This document shows positions 36,278-46,121 of a stretch of 64,000 nt of DNA, piece by piece; positions within the stretch are counted from its first letter, which is position 1; each line of letters starts with the position of its first letter. Source of the stretch: Methanothrix thermoacetophila PT (GTDB lineage: Archaea; Halobacteriota; Methanosarcinia; Methanotrichales; Methanotrichaceae); the NCBI RefSeq assembly GCF_000014945.1, contig NC_008553.1, positions 868,001 to 932,000 of the forward strand, written 5' to 3'. The notes under the pieces were generated by a model. It did no database searches. It saw nothing but the letters and a program-made list of their open reading frames with translations, and was not told the origin of the DNA. A program made the translations under genes and the position numbers.

Positions 36278-37471
36278 TCAGGGCTCTGGGTAGATCAGTG
36301 CGCCACGTTTATTCAGATCATAGTCGAGATGCTGAAACTCTGTAAGGTATCTCTGGTGCACTGCTCTGGGATCCATATCTGCGAATGTATCTGGGTGAAG
36401 TATCTTTGCGAGATATGCCAGGCCTATGAAATGCCTGCATCCGCTGTAGGGCAGATACGTCCAGAAAGGAGATGCCATAACAAAGACCCTGCCGTTCCTG
36501 ACTGCGGTGACATTCTGCAGCTCTGGTCTTTCCAGGATCTCGTCCCTCGCGAACTTCAGCTTTGAAATATCTTTTGCGTCTTTGGCGTCGTAATCCTCAT
36601 CATAGACAAGTCTTATGATGACATCCGGGTCCTCCACGATCACCGTCTCAGGAGAGACCTCTCCTCCTGTCCTGCCAGTGATTATGCTCCTTCCACCGGC
36701 CATCTCGACTGGCATGGCATCGAGAATGGGGTTGTTCGACACCCTGTATGGTCCATATTCAACATACACCTTTGGCCTCTCCTCATCGGGTATTCCCTCT
36801 GTCCTGCCGATAACCGATCCGAGGACACCCTCGTAGAAGGCACGGAAACTGGCGGACTCGTTCCCCCTCTCCAGGATCCTGCCGAGCTTCTCGATCTCCT
36901 CTGAATATGAATCAGGCCGGCTGCATGCAAGGCAGAAGACCGTTATACCTGTGCCGTTGAGCCTGTCCAGCACCGTTTGGAGGTAGTTCTGACCGGTGGG
37001 GCCTGGCCCTGGATGCACGAGAAGAAGATCTGGGTGTATCCTAATTATCTGCTCAAGATCAGGCTCATAGAAGTGGCCTATTTGAGGAAGATCATGGTAC
37101 TCCTGGAAAATGGAGTATTTCTCTATATCTGAAGGTACTGCAACCACCATCGCTCGCGGAATGCCGATGGATCTCAGTGTCTCTAACTGATGAGATACTG
37201 TGCAGGCAATGGACCTTATGGGTCTGTAGAATGTAACATTTCTGCCAGCAGAATCTACAATGCTCAGAGGATATCTGTCATGAATATGCCTTATCTCTGC
37301 CAGTGCATCTGATGAGATCTCACCTTTTGTAAACGACTCCTCTGCAATCCTCAGCTCATCCGCTGAGACCTGCATATCTCCATCCAAATCTCCAGGTATG
37401 GGGTCGAAAGCAAGTCCCGGAAAGCAGGTCAAGATAGCTAAAAGTATCACCAAGGCAATTGATCTGTACAT
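36278..37471 (-). CDS. ABC transporter substrate-binding protein (BtuF/FecB-like) with an N-terminal Ca-binding loop
   Basis: 397 residues: signal peptide (residues ~1-21), then DLDGDMQVSADEL (near 28-40), a dockerin/EF-hand-like D-x-D-G-D loop, and a TroA-type periplasmic-binding domain (~75-370) with PLSIVDSAGRNVTFYRPIRS, LPQIGHFYEPDLEQIIRIHPDLL and NGRVFVMASPFWTYLPYSG. Such proteins bind corrinoids, haem, siderophores or metal chelates for import. The next gene, cobN, is only 17 bp downstream, which favours cobalt or a corrinoid as ligand (inference). No permease or ATPase gene follows. The AT-rich spacer upstream presumably carries the promoter. Confidence 0.82.
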   Translation of the reverse strand: MYRSIALVILLAILTCFPGLAFDPIPGDLDGDMQVSADELRIAEESFTKGEISSDALAEIRHIHDRYPLSIVDSAGRNVTFYRPIRSIACTVSHQLETLRSIGIPRAMVVAVPSDIEKYSIFQEYHDLPQIGHFYEPDLEQIIRIHPDLLLVHPGPGPTGQNYLQTVLDRLNGTGITVFCLACSRPDSYSEEIEKLGRILERGNESASFRAFYEGVLGSVIGRTEGIPDEERPKVYVEYGPYRVSNNPILDAMPVEMAGGRSIITGRTGGEVSPETVIVEDPDVIIRLVYDEDYDAKDAKDISKLKFARDEILERPELQNVTAVRNGRVFVMASPFWTYLPYSGCRHFIGLAYLAKILHPDTFADMDPRAVHQRYLTEFQHLDYDLNKRGALIYPEP

Positions 37472-37623
37472 TGCACCACCATTGCATCATTTAGTAGCAT
37501 TTAATCAGATAAACAACTTGTTTTTTAATATTTAAGATTAACTTAAAACAATTATCGTATGCTTATAATTGGGTTTTTAAATATTTAACAATGACCGGCT
37601 GCAGGCTCCTTAAAACCGTCGAA
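37472..37623. other. AT-rich spacer, promoter of the binding-protein/cobN operon
   Basis: Very AT-rich, with repeated TTTTTAATATTTAAG/TTTTTAAATATTTAAC-like blocks (~37520-37590). On the reverse strand this lies directly upstream of the substrate-binding gene and also provides T-rich sequence downstream of tRNA-Ala. A specific box or operator, for example for metal control, cannot be pinned down by eye. Confidence 0.4.
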
Positions 37624-37696
37624 TGGACACGGCGGGATTCGGACCCGCGGCCTCTACCTTGCGAAGGTAGCGATCTTCCAGCTGATCTACGTGCCC
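37624..37696 (-). tRNA. tRNA-Ala (CGC)
   Basis: Reverse strand: acceptor GGGCACG with CGTGTCC, anticodon stem CTACC/GGTAG and loop TTCGCAA (anticodon CGC), T arm GCGGGTCCGAATCCCGC, discriminator A. The G3-U70 wobble pair, the main identity element for alanyl-tRNA synthetase, is present. 73 bases; CCA not encoded. It lies 13 bp downstream of aEF-1beta on the same strand and is probably processed from that transcript. Confidence 0.93.
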
Positions 37697-37709
37697 ACAA
37701 ATTTGGAAG

Positions 37710-37979
37710 TCAGATGAGGCCTACCTCTTCGACCTCTACAGACTCCACGCCCTTCACCTTCGAGAAAGCCTCTTCAACCTCCTCAGTCCCACCACCAGCC
37801 TTGTCGTCAAGGAGGACAACAGCTATCAGCGCCTTGAGGCCGAAGGCGATCGGTCGCACATCCATCGCGTGGAGCTTTGCAGATGCTGGAACAGCTGACT
37901 TGATGGATTCCTTCAGCGATTCCATGTCTATGTCAGTGCTCTCAGGCATGACTCTGATCTTTGCGGCTACAGTTCCCAT
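37710..37979 (-). CDS. ef1b: Elongation factor 1-beta (aEF-1B)
   Basis: 89 residues, the usual archaeal size: [15 protein letters not shown] at the N-terminus, then [20 protein letters not shown] and VEEVGLI at the C-terminus. It is the GDP/GTP exchange factor for aEF-1alpha. The gene lies 10 bp after a small zinc-ribbon gene on the same strand, a pairing I recall from other archaea, and is followed by tRNA-Ala. Confidence 0.95.
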
Positions 37980-37989
37980 CTATAACACC

Positions 37990-38157
37990 TCACGGACCGG
38001 TGAACCCACAGCTTTTGCATGTGTAGATATTGCTCTGCTTCTTGCACCTGTTGCATCTGGCGATGACCTCACCACAGCTCGGACATGGAAATCTGACGCC
38101 TCCGATACCAAGCAGGGTAACACCGCACGATATACACTTCTCTGGTACGTCTTTCAT
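37990..38157 (-). CDS. Small zinc-ribbon protein (HVO_2753 type)
   Basis: 55 residues from ATG 38157 with four CxxC knuckles: KCISCG, FPCPSCG, ARCNRCK and YTCKSCGFTGP. This is the pattern of the small double zinc-finger protein HVO_2753 and relatives, which sit next to aEF-1beta in many archaea. Its role is probably linked to translation, but known phenotypes are indirect. The start at 38229 is open but would add 24 residues without similarity and no ribosome site. Confidence 0.85.
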   Translation of the reverse strand: MKDVPEKCISCGVTLLGIGGVRFPCPSCGEVIARCNRCKKQSNIYTCKSCGFTGP

Positions 38158-38412
38158 GCTTCTCCGCTCACTCCTTCTTGACGTCCTGCTATAAACTTTG
38201 CGATCTGGATAGCACATGCCAAAAGCCACGATAAATGCATTTGCCGCATGTTAACTGAGGCCGAACATTCGCGCTGTACACGCTGGATTTCGATGTTTCA
38301 TGCCAACTGATGCCAGTTATGTCATGCCATTCACCGATTCGATTCAGTGTGATTCGATCTTATTTCCAGAATACAGAGGCAGATTCATGCAAACGCATTC
38401 AGGGAGGGCGGA

Positions 38413-39033
38413 TTACCATATCACAGTACCGTGGCATCTTTCAGGCAGCTCCTCCATCATCGCGATGAGCCTCTCCGGGATGGAGCCGTTGAGGACGAAG
38501 CATCTCGATCCGCAGGAGCCGATTATCCTCAGTGAGCCCTGATCGATGCAGCTCCGAAGCCCCATGAGCTCTGACGCACGTATCTCGGACACAAGCCTTC
38601 CCGAGATCATGACTCCATCGACATCAGTCACCTTTATCATATCCGAACCGAGCCTGCATGCCACAAGCGCCGCGATGGCATCTGATGTGTAATCCCAGCT
38701 GTGCTCCAGACCACTGTCGTTTTTCAGGAGATACCTGTATGGCCTCAGGATACGAATGTCCTGCGAGGGGCATGGATCATCCACAAGCTCCGCCCCGGTC
38801 CCGTCCGCCAGGAGATACGCATACTCCTCCATCGCGAGAACAGCCATCCAGTGCGCGGCCTCATCGCTTACCAATCCACTCTTATAAAGAGATCTCACAA
38901 GATCAGCCATCGGGCCACCGCCTGGAACAAGCAGAAAGCCATACCCGTTCTCAGAGAGAAGGAAGAGCCTGCGGACGATATCCTTCGCGCATCCGATCAG
39001 GCTTCCGCCGATCTTTACAACATAAAAGCGCAT
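38413..39033 (-). CDS. mfnE: Amino acid kinase-family protein, MfnE type (methanofuran synthesis)
   Basis: About 206 residues with the kinase-fold motifs VVKIGGSLIG (residues 4-13), LLVPGGGPMADLVR, DYTSDAIAALVACRLG and IKVTDVDGVM. Its small size and methanogen context fit MfnE, which phosphorylates the aminomethylfuran phosphate intermediate of methanofuran; small archaeal uridylate/glutamate kinase relatives are the alternative. ATG 39033 has better spacing to the GGG upstream than ATG 39039. It lies 75 bp downstream of NAD kinase on the same strand. The gap downstream (38158-38412) holds no gene. Confidence 0.75.
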   Translation of the reverse strand: MRFYVVKIGGSLIGCAKDIVRRLFLLSENGYGFLLVPGGGPMADLVRSLYKSGLVSDEAAHWMAVLAMEEYAYLLADGTGAELVDDPCPSQDIRILRPYRYLLKNDSGLEHSWDYTSDAIAALVACRLGSDMIKVTDVDGVMISGRLVSEIRASELMGLRSCIDQGSLRIIGSCGSRCFVLNGSIPERLIAMMEELPERCHGTVIW

Positions 39034-39107
39034 GGGCATCCCGTATCAAAGACGCAATTTATTTTTCATCTTCGCATGCGCGCACCGGGCACGCCCTGAT
39101 TCGGTCT

Positions 39108-39923
39108 TCAAACGAGCTTGGCCTTGACCTTCTCGTAGAACCCATCCCTGCTAGCCTTCACGAAACGCGCCGGCCTCTCAGCCTTCCGCATGATGATCTC
39201 ATCACCATGCGTGACCGTGGCCATCGTCTGGCCGTCGACGACCACCAGCGCCTCCTTTCCCGGGAGCTTCAGGTCGACCTCGATCATACTGTCTCCTCGA
39301 ATCACCCACGGTCGCGCGGATAGCTTGAATGGAGCCACGGGCACCAGGACTATCGCATCCAGGTGCGGATCCACTATGGGCCCGCCTGCAGACATAGCAT
39401 AGGCTGTGGATCCGGTGGATGTCGCGAATATCATGCCGTCTGCGCGAAGCCTCTCCAGCGGAGATCCGTTGACCTTTATCTCGAAATCGAGCATCTTCGC
39501 GGGACTGGAGGTTATGAGCGCGACCTCGTTCGTCGCTGGTGGTAGCCTCTCCCCCCTCAGCAGGGTCTCTATCCTGGTCCTCTCATCCACCTCGAATCCG
39601 AGAAGCAGATGCTCTATGGTTCTGACCGCATCCTTTGGCTCCACATCAACAAGAAACCCCACTGTGCCCATGTTTATGCCGAGAATCGGCCTGGGATCCT
39701 CCATCTTGTGTATCGTCCTGAGAATGGTACCGTCACCGCCTATGGAAACTATGAAATCGACATCCATCTCCTCGACCGGTGTCCCCTTCCACCCCAGATG
39801 CTCCGCGAGCTCCGGCTCGACAAAAATCTCAGCCCTGCTCCTGAAATGGTCTATGAGAGATCCTGCAAGTTGTATCGATTCTTCATCGTTTCGGGAGACA
39901 AAGCCTATTCTAATTGGTACCAC
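39108..39923 (-). CDS. nadK: NAD kinase
   Basis: 271 residues. The GGDGT motif (SIGGDGTILRTIH, near residue 63), the NE/D motif (ATNEVALITS) and the glycine-rich TSTGSTAYAMSAGGPIV are all present; these bind ATP or polyphosphate and NAD. The enzyme makes NADP in the cytoplasm. The GTG start at 39923 overlaps the stop of the preceding IMPase gene by 14 bp. The pairing of NAD kinase with an IMPase/FBPase-type phosphatase, sometimes as one fused protein in archaea, suggests that both act in NADP(H) balance. Confidence 0.93.
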   Translation of the reverse strand: MVPIRIGFVSRNDEESIQLAGSLIDHFRSRAEIFVEPELAEHLGWKGTPVEEMDVDFIVSIGGDGTILRTIHKMEDPRPILGINMGTVGFLVDVEPKDAVRTIEHLLLGFEVDERTRIETLLRGERLPPATNEVALITSSPAKMLDFEIKVNGSPLERLRADGMIFATSTGSTAYAMSAGGPIVDPHLDAIVLVPVAPFKLSARPWVIRGDSMIEVDLKLPGKEALVVVDGQTMATVTHGDEIIMRKAERPARFVKASRDGFYEKVKAKLV

Positions 39924-40728
39924 CCTCTATCAGCTCCAGTATCTCTCTGTGCAGGAGACCATTTGAAGCTATCAGGTCCGTCCTCTCCCACATATTCCTT
40001 CTGAGATGCAGCTTCTCTCCAAGAGCGTCTGTGGCCACGCCCCCTGCCTCCTCCACCATGAGAATTCCGGCGATCACATCAACGACCCTGAGCGAGCCGC
40101 GTAGGTCGATGAAGGCATCCAGTCTACCATCCGCAACATAGCAGAGCTCGAGCGACGCTGCCCCTAGGTTTCTCATCCTCCTCACAACATCTCCAACGCC
40201 CACAATCCTCGACGTCCTCGGACGCATTGTATACGCGGAGATGCTGAAGTCCATGAGATTGGAGGTTCCTGATACATTTATCCGATCCACGGATGAATCT
40301 TCACGGTATGCTCCGTACCCAGGCTCCGCGTAATACTTCGTTCCCCTCACAAGGTCGCGGACGTATGCCAGATGCGTGCTGCCATCGCTTATGAAGATCG
40401 ATATTGCGTAAAATGGTATCCCGTGTATCGCGTTGAATGTGCCGTCAAGCGGATCCAGATGGATGAAGTACACTGGATCCTCTCCGATCACGCTCTCCCC
40501 CATCTCCTCGCTCAGTACCCTGAATCCAGAGCCGTAATTCCTGAGAGGAGCAAGCGCCGCCTCCTCTGCGATCTGATCTATCGCCTTTGTGGGTGTTCCA
40601 TCAGCTCCGATCTTTATGTGTGATCCGGCGCTAGCTGTCCCGGCGATGCCTCTCACAGCTGATGCGACGTTATCAGACATCAAGTCGCAGAGCGATTTCA
40701 GTTCATCTGCAACATCCGATAGACTCAT
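39910..40728 (-). CDS. Inositol monophosphatase/fructose-1,6-bisphosphatase family protein
   Basis: 272 residues with the Mg-dependent phosphatase signature LDPLDGTFNAIHGIP (near residue 92), an upstream ThrPro segment (GADGTPTKAIDQIAEEA) and LSEEMGE; the late motif is RVVDVIAGILMVEEAGG, where most IMPases have WDxAAG. Archaeal enzymes of this family often hydrolyse inositol-1-phosphate, fructose-1,6-bisphosphate and NADP. The gene overlaps NAD kinase by 14 bp, favouring a role with it. ATG 40728 is the first good start. Confidence 0.88.
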   Translation of the reverse strand: MSLSDVADELKSLCDLMSDNVASAVRGIAGTASAGSHIKIGADGTPTKAIDQIAEEAALAPLRNYGSGFRVLSEEMGESVIGEDPVYFIHLDPLDGTFNAIHGIPFYAISIFISDGSTHLAYVRDLVRGTKYYAEPGYGAYREDSSVDRINVSGTSNLMDFSISAYTMRPRTSRIVGVGDVVRRMRNLGAASLELCYVADGRLDAFIDLRGSLRVVDVIAGILMVEEAGGVATDALGEKLHLRRNMWERTDLIASNGLLHREILELIEGGTN

Positions 40729-40795
40729 GACGATGCGTCTCCAGTATGCAGTTTGTGCCGACCCTATTTATGCCGTCCCGCGAAGGTATGAAGGT

Positions 40796-40872
40796 GTCCG
40801 AATAAGGATTGAGTGTCTCAGACATCCAATAGCAGTAAAGCCCAAATCTCTGGCCTTAGCTTTTATCCGGAC
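40796..40872. repeat. Short inverted-repeat element (copy B of GTCCGAATAAG family)
   Basis: GTCCGAATAAG (40796-40806) and its imperfect inverse (right end reads GTCCGGATAAAAG on the other strand, 40860-40872) enclose ~55 bp. The left end shares TGTCCGAATAAGGAT and then GAGTG with copy A at 2860, and the right end shares TTGGACCTGTCCG with the left arm of copy A. It lies in the spacer between the divergent IMPase and riboflavin synthase genes. Confidence 0.6.
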
Positions 40873-40978
40873 AGGTCCAAAGGTATCATGTATGCCTATA
40901 AATACAGTATCATTATTACTTCCCATGCTATCACAAGAGCATCTGCTGGCGGTACCCCATGCCCGGGTATTGTGCTAG

Positions 40979-41500
<522 letters not shown>

Positions 41501-41584
41501 CGCGCGACTCCTCATGCAACGCGAGTCGATAGAGGATTTGTCGGTAAATGTGCGATCCTGAAGTACAATCTTCCCGGATGCTGC

Positions 41585-42865
41585 TCATCTCCTCATCCGG
41601 ATCCGCACGGATTCAGCGTGTGCCCTGAGCCCCTCAGACTCGGCCATCTTTATTATAGCATCCGCGAGCGACTCAAGCCCATCTGCGGTCATGCTCTGTA
41701 TGGATATCTTCTTGGTGAACGCATCTATGTTCAAACCAGAGAAGATCCTCGCGTAACCAGCTGTGGGAAGCACATGGTTCGTTCCTGTTGCGTAATCGCC
41801 AGCAGCTACGGGTGTATAGTGCCCGAGAAACACAGATCCAGCGCTTCTCACAAGGTTCAGGGCATCCATCGGATCCCTGACCATCAGCTCCAGGTGCTCA
41901 GGCGCGAATGCGTTCGAAAATGCCAAAGCGTCATCCAGACTCTCGGCCAACAGGATGGCACATCGCTCAAGGCTCGCCTGGACTATATCCCTCCGCTCCG
42001 CTTTCTCAATCTGAGATGGTATCTCCGTCTCGATGGCCTTAGCCAGCGGTTCGCTGGTCGTGACAACTACCGCTATCGATGATGGATCGTGCTCGGCCTG
42101 GGCGATCATATCCGCTGCTACGAACTCGGGATCCGCAGATGAATCCGCTATGATTAAAACCTCTGAGGGTCCCGCTGGAAAATCTATCTCGACGCTGCCT
42201 CTCACGAGCATTTTCGCTGCAGTGACGTATATATTCCCGGGTCCGACTATCTTCTCGACACGCTCAATGCTCTCGGTTCCGAGGGCCATGGCAGCTATCG
42301 CCTGAGCTCCCCCAAGCTTGTAGATCTCATCCGCACCGGCAATATCCGCGGCGGCTAACGTTAGAGGCGAGATCCTGCCAGATCTGTCCGGCGGCGTGCA
42401 CACGACCATTCTCTCAACGCCCGCGACCTTCGCGGGAATAACACACATCAGCGCAGAGCTCGGATACGCGGCTCTTCCGCCGGGAACATAAGCACCGACG
42501 CTCTCCAGCGGCACGACCTTCTGCCCTGCGACTACCCCAGGCGCGACCTGGTACAACCAGAGATCCTTCGTGCGCTCCTCATCATGGAATGCGTAGATGT
42601 TCTGAGCCGCAAGCTCCAGAGATCTGAGAAGACTCTCATCCACAGCATCGTACGCCTCCTCGATCTCATCATCTGATACCCTGAAGCTCTCAAGGCGCAC
42701 GCCATCGAACTGCTCCGTGTATCTCCTCAGAGCTTCATCGCCGTTCTCTGCGACATCCATCACAATGTCGTTGACCCTCTGCAGGACGTCCTGTATTCCG
42801 ATCTCTCTAGACAGAAGAACCTTCAGGTCCTCTGAACTCAGCTCATTCAGCTTCTTCACGATCAT
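41585..42865 (-). CDS. hisD: Histidinol dehydrogenase
   Basis: 426 residues with [78 protein letters not shown] and the C-terminal [19 protein letters not shown]. It catalyses the last two steps of histidine synthesis using NAD and Zn. It follows the DNA ligase gene by 12 bp on the same strand, an arrangement with no obvious metabolic logic. No other his genes are in the window. Confidence 0.96.
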   Translation of the reverse strand: MIVKKLNELSSEDLKVLLSREIGIQDVLQRVNDIVMDVAENGDEALRRYTEQFDGVRLESFRVSDDEIEEAYDAVDESLLRSLELAAQNIYAFHDEERTKDLWLYQVAPGVVAGQKVVPLESVGAYVPGGRAAYPSSALMCVIPAKVAGVERMVVCTPPDRSGRISPLTLAAADIAGADEIYKLGGAQAIAAMALGTESIERVEKIVGPGNIYVTAAKMLVRGSVEIDFPAGPSEVLIIADSSADPEFVAADMIAQAEHDPSSIAVVVTTSEPLAKAIETEIPSQIEKAERRDIVQASLERCAILLAESLDDALAFSNAFAPEHLELMVRDPMDALNLVRSAGSVFLGHYTPVAAGDYATGTNHVLPTAGYARIFSGLNIDAFTKKISIQSMTADGLESLADAIIKMAESEGLRAHAESVRIRMRR

Positions 42866-42877
42866 TTTTAAAGCTCC

Positions 42878-44536
42878 TCATTTTTTGGATCTGCCCCTCT
42901 GAAGCCGATATATCTCGCCAATCCTCTCAAGCGTATCAGCTTCAGATGGTGATTTATCATCCCTGACGGCGATCAGCCTTGGAAAACGCAGGGCGTAGCC
43001 GGATGAGTAATTGGGGCTCCTCTGGATCTCCTCATAGCCCACCTCGAAGACGATCTCCGGATGAACCTCCACCTCCATCCCGTTCTCCTTGACTATCAGC
43101 TCCCGGAAGAGCTCGGTGAGCTCCGCGAGCATCTCATCCGTGATCCCTGTTGCGACCCAGCCGACATCCTTCAGCTCCCCGGTATCGGTGTCGATGCAGG
43201 CGAGCCTGTAAGAGCCGAGAAGGTTCGCTCTCTTCCCTTCCCCCCACCGTGCGCCGATCACAACGAGATCCAGGGATTCGAGGAGCGGTTTGATCTTGAG
43301 CCAGTTCTTGCCCCTCTTGCCCGGAGTGTACGTCGATGAGGGATTCTTGAGCATCACGCCCTCGTGCCCGGCTGCAAGCGCCTCTCTGTAGATCTCCTCC
43401 ACCCTGTGGACATCGCTCGTCACTACCTGCTCAGCTATGATCTCAGGATCCGCCACGCTGACGAGGACCCTCCGCCTCTCCTCCAGAGGTTCATCAAGAA
43501 GGCTCGCCCCGTCCATGTATATTATGTCGAAGAGGTGCAGTTTCAGGGGTATCGTCTTCGCAGTCCTCGCGACTCCGTACTTCCTGCGGAACCTCCTTAG
43601 TATCTCCTGGAACGGGAGCGGCCGCCCGTCCTCGCCTGTTGCCACAGCCTCCCCATCGAGGATTGCTGTCCTCGCCCTGACATGCCCCCTCACGATCTCC
43701 CTTATCTCGGGCAGGGACGATGTGACATCCTCAAGTCTGCGGGAGAATATTCTCACATTTCCCTTATCCTTATGGATCTGGACCCTGGCGCCATCGAACT
43801 TCCATTCCACTGCTGTCGCGCCCTCTGCGAGAGAGGCCTCGATGCTCTCACCGATCTGAGCCAGCATCATCTTGATCGGACGGTTTATGCTTATCCCCAG
43901 CTCGTTCAGCCTTCCGAGCTTCGCGTACTCTGCGACCAGCCCCAGATCATTCGTCAGGTTGTACGCCCTCTCCACATCCTCTTTAGACACACCAAATGCC
44001 TTTGCAATCGCATCCCTTACGAGCCCCTCGCCGACGCCTATCCTCATGTCCTCCATCGCGAGCCTGGCGATGTACTTTGCCTCCAGCGGCGAGGCCTCAC
44101 TGAACATGTACTGAAGATTCTTCACCCTGATCTCCTGACTGCCCCTGCCGGAGGCCTTTGCTATCGAGAGAAACCTCTGATAGACATCCTGTACCTCGAG
44201 CCCCTCGCTTCCGGAGAATGCCGCAAGCGTGAGCGGTTTTCTCCTCTCGACCGCTCTGTACGCGACAAGCCCGGGATCTCCGGTGGCACGCAGGAGCTCA
44301 TTTACTGCATCGCTGCTCAGGCCTGTTGCCCTGGATATGGACTCGTAGAGAAGGCTTGGGCCGACACCGAGCTCTGTTCCCGGTATGACGACACCCATGA
44401 CGAAGCCTGCAACGATTCTAAGATCATCTGATTCCAGATCTGATAGGAAGGATGCCAGTATGTCTGTCTTCTCAAGAGAGCCTGATGTTTGTGATATCCG
44501 CTCGCAGAGCTCTGCGAATCTCGCGAAGCCTGTCAT
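42878..44536 (-). CDS. lig: ATP-dependent DNA ligase
   Basis: 552 residues, normal for archaea. An N-terminal DNA-binding domain (~1-215) is followed by the nucleotidyl transferase domain with the active-site Lys at residue 246 in VEWKFDGARVQIH, then ILDGEAVA (motif III), LHLFDIIYMDG (IIIa), HEGVMLKNP (IV), KRGKNWLKIKP (V), and an OB-fold C-terminus with ALRFPRLIAVRDDKSP. It seals nicks in replication and repair. Its ATG shares one base with the stop of homoserine dehydrogenase upstream. Confidence 0.96.
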   Translation of the reverse strand: MTGFARFAELCERISQTSGSLEKTDILASFLSDLESDDLRIVAGFVMGVVIPGTELGVGPSLLYESISRATGLSSDAVNELLRATGDPGLVAYRAVERRKPLTLAAFSGSEGLEVQDVYQRFLSIAKASGRGSQEIRVKNLQYMFSEASPLEAKYIARLAMEDMRIGVGEGLVRDAIAKAFGVSKEDVERAYNLTNDLGLVAEYAKLGRLNELGISINRPIKMMLAQIGESIEASLAEGATAVEWKFDGARVQIHKDKGNVRIFSRRLEDVTSSLPEIREIVRGHVRARTAILDGEAVATGEDGRPLPFQEILRRFRRKYGVARTAKTIPLKLHLFDIIYMDGASLLDEPLEERRRVLVSVADPEIIAEQVVTSDVHRVEEIYREALAAGHEGVMLKNPSSTYTPGKRGKNWLKIKPLLESLDLVVIGARWGEGKRANLLGSYRLACIDTDTGELKDVGWVATGITDEMLAELTELFRELIVKENGMEVEVHPEIVFEVGYEEIQRSPNYSSGYALRFPRLIAVRDDKSPSEADTLERIGEIYRLQRGRSKK

Positions 44537-45543
44537 CAGAATATCGCATCCACGCGCTTCGTCCTGTATATGCTCACAATATCGCTCAGTATCGCGGCTG
44601 CGGTCTCCAAGCCCCCCGCCCCGAGACCGGTGACCGTTATCGTACCTGAAAGATCTGTGTATATCGCAGCTGCGTTAAGTGTGGATCCGACTGCAAGTGG
44701 GCTCCTGATCGGCACGAGCATCGGCCTGACGGTCAGCGCCGGCACCTCGCCGATCAGCTTTATAACATACCCGTGCTTCTTCGCAAGCGCCAGGGACTCG
44801 GGTGTGATCTCTGTTATGCCCCTCACCTGGACATCATTGTACTTCACGTTCATGTTGAATATCGCATTCGCCAGTATGACGATCTTCGCAGCTGTATCCA
44901 CGCCCTCTATATCGTATGTCGGGTCAGCCTCGGCATACCCCAGCTCCTGCGCCTCAGCCAGGGCCCTGCTGAATGGATACTGCTCCTCGGCCATCCTCGT
45001 GAGGATGTAGTTGCATGTGCCGTTGAATATGCCGCGTATACCCAGAATGGTGTTCCCGACGAGCGTTCTCTCTATCAGATTTATCAGGGGCATCGTGCCG
45101 CCGACTGTCGCCTCGAACTTCAGCATTACGCCGTTATCATCAGCCAGTCGCTTCAGTTTATCGTACGCAACAACAAGAGGCCCTTTGTTTGAGGTGACCA
45201 CGTGCTTTCCATTGGAGAGAGCTTCCTCCATGTGGCCCAGGCCAGGCTGTCCGTGGACTATGTTCGTCGGCGTGACCTCCACGACCAGCTCCGAGTTCAC
45301 AGATCTTATGGTCTCCTTGGCGCTCATCTCAGAGTTTGCAACCTCATGGAGGGTCTTGTGACTGAGAACACTCTCCCCTGATATACCATCCTCATTAACC
45401 AGTGTGCCTGTGTGGTCTGTAATGCTGACAATCTTGAGATCAAGCCCCAGCCCCCTGAGCATCTTGCGCTTCCTGCTGATGACATCGACTACTCCGTGGC
45501 CGACGACACCGTAGCCGATCAGCGAGATCCTGACCTCCCTCAT
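44536..45543 (-). CDS. hom: Homoserine dehydrogenase
   Basis: 335 residues: N-terminal Rossmann motif ISLIGYGVVGHGVVD, then VVEVTPTNIVHGQPG, HVVTSNKGPLVVAY, the FEATVGGTMPLINL active-site region, GIFNGTCNYILTRM and GYAEADPTYDIEGVD. It reduces aspartate semialdehyde to homoserine for threonine and methionine. There is no C-terminal ACT domain; instead a separate ACT protein gene overlaps its start by 4 bp (ATGA). The ligase gene follows directly. Confidence 0.95.
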   Translation of the reverse strand: MREVRISLIGYGVVGHGVVDVISRKRKMLRGLGLDLKIVSITDHTGTLVNEDGISGESVLSHKTLHEVANSEMSAKETIRSVNSELVVEVTPTNIVHGQPGLGHMEEALSNGKHVVTSNKGPLVVAYDKLKRLADDNGVMLKFEATVGGTMPLINLIERTLVGNTILGIRGIFNGTCNYILTRMAEEQYPFSRALAEAQELGYAEADPTYDIEGVDTAAKIVILANAIFNMNVKYNDVQVRGITEITPESLALAKKHGYVIKLIGEVPALTVRPMLVPIRSPLAVGSTLNAAAIYTDLSGTITVTGLGAGGLETAAAILSDIVSIYRTKRVDAIF

Positions 45544-46043
45544 AGATCATCCTCCACCGGTTCTATCACGAGTAGCTTCTTCTGAGCACCCACCTCACGC
45601 AGAATCTCCAGTGCTCTCTGCATCTCTTTCTTTCCTGTGGCCCTGATCTTCATGTACGCCGATGATGGCTCATCGACACCCGGCATGGAGAGGGAGAGAT
45701 CCATGACCTCAGCATACCCCGTAGAGTCGATCCTGCTCACTGTATCTCCCAGATCGCTGTCTAGAACATGGCCAACAAGTATCACTGACACCTCCTCTAT
45801 GAAGCGCTCCTCTCCGGCACGCACAACGACGATCCCACTCCTCTCAAGCTCTTTCTTCACACCCTCAAGCTTTGACCTGTCCATCTCAACGATGAGCCTC
45901 ACAGGCACCGTGCCCCTGGGTGTCTTCCTGTCCCTGTGGTGTACAACACTGATTATGTTCCCTCTGGCATTCTTTATGGGTTGCAGTGCTAGGAGCAGTT
46001 GCCCCGGCACGTCCTGCAGCTCCAACTCCATCGAAAGTCGCAT
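45540..46043 (-). CDS. Stand-alone ACT-domain protein (regulator of Hom)
   Basis: 167 residues with two ACT-like halves: MELELQDVPGQLLLALQPI with GNIISVVHHRDRKTPRGTVPVRL (residues ~5-60) and a second beta-alpha-beta unit (EVSVILVGHVL, AYMKIRATGKKEMQRALEIL) to the end. ACT domains bind amino acids and control enzymes. Overlap with hom (ATGA, 45540-45543) strongly suggests that it is the detached allosteric subunit for homoserine dehydrogenase, responding to threonine or methionine. Starts at 46043 or 46031 are both plausible. Confidence 0.85.
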   Translation of the reverse strand: MRLSMELELQDVPGQLLLALQPIKNARGNIISVVHHRDRKTPRGTVPVRLIVEMDRSKLEGVKKELERSGIVVVRAGEERFIEEVSVILVGHVLDSDLGDTVSRIDSTGYAEVMDLSLSMPGVDEPSSAYMKIRATGKKEMQRALEILREVGAQKKLLVIEPVEDDL

Positions 46044-46121
46044 ACAATTCCCCTAAGTCGCTCTCTTCTCCAAATGCTTTTAAGAAATAAAGCTTGTTGT
46101 GCATGTTGTGGAGGCGGTGGG

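Noticed and set aside
45999-46121. N-terminal extension of the beta-helix protein
   Set aside because: It would overlap the divergent ACT gene and precede the signal peptide; a GGAGG site selects ATG 46122.
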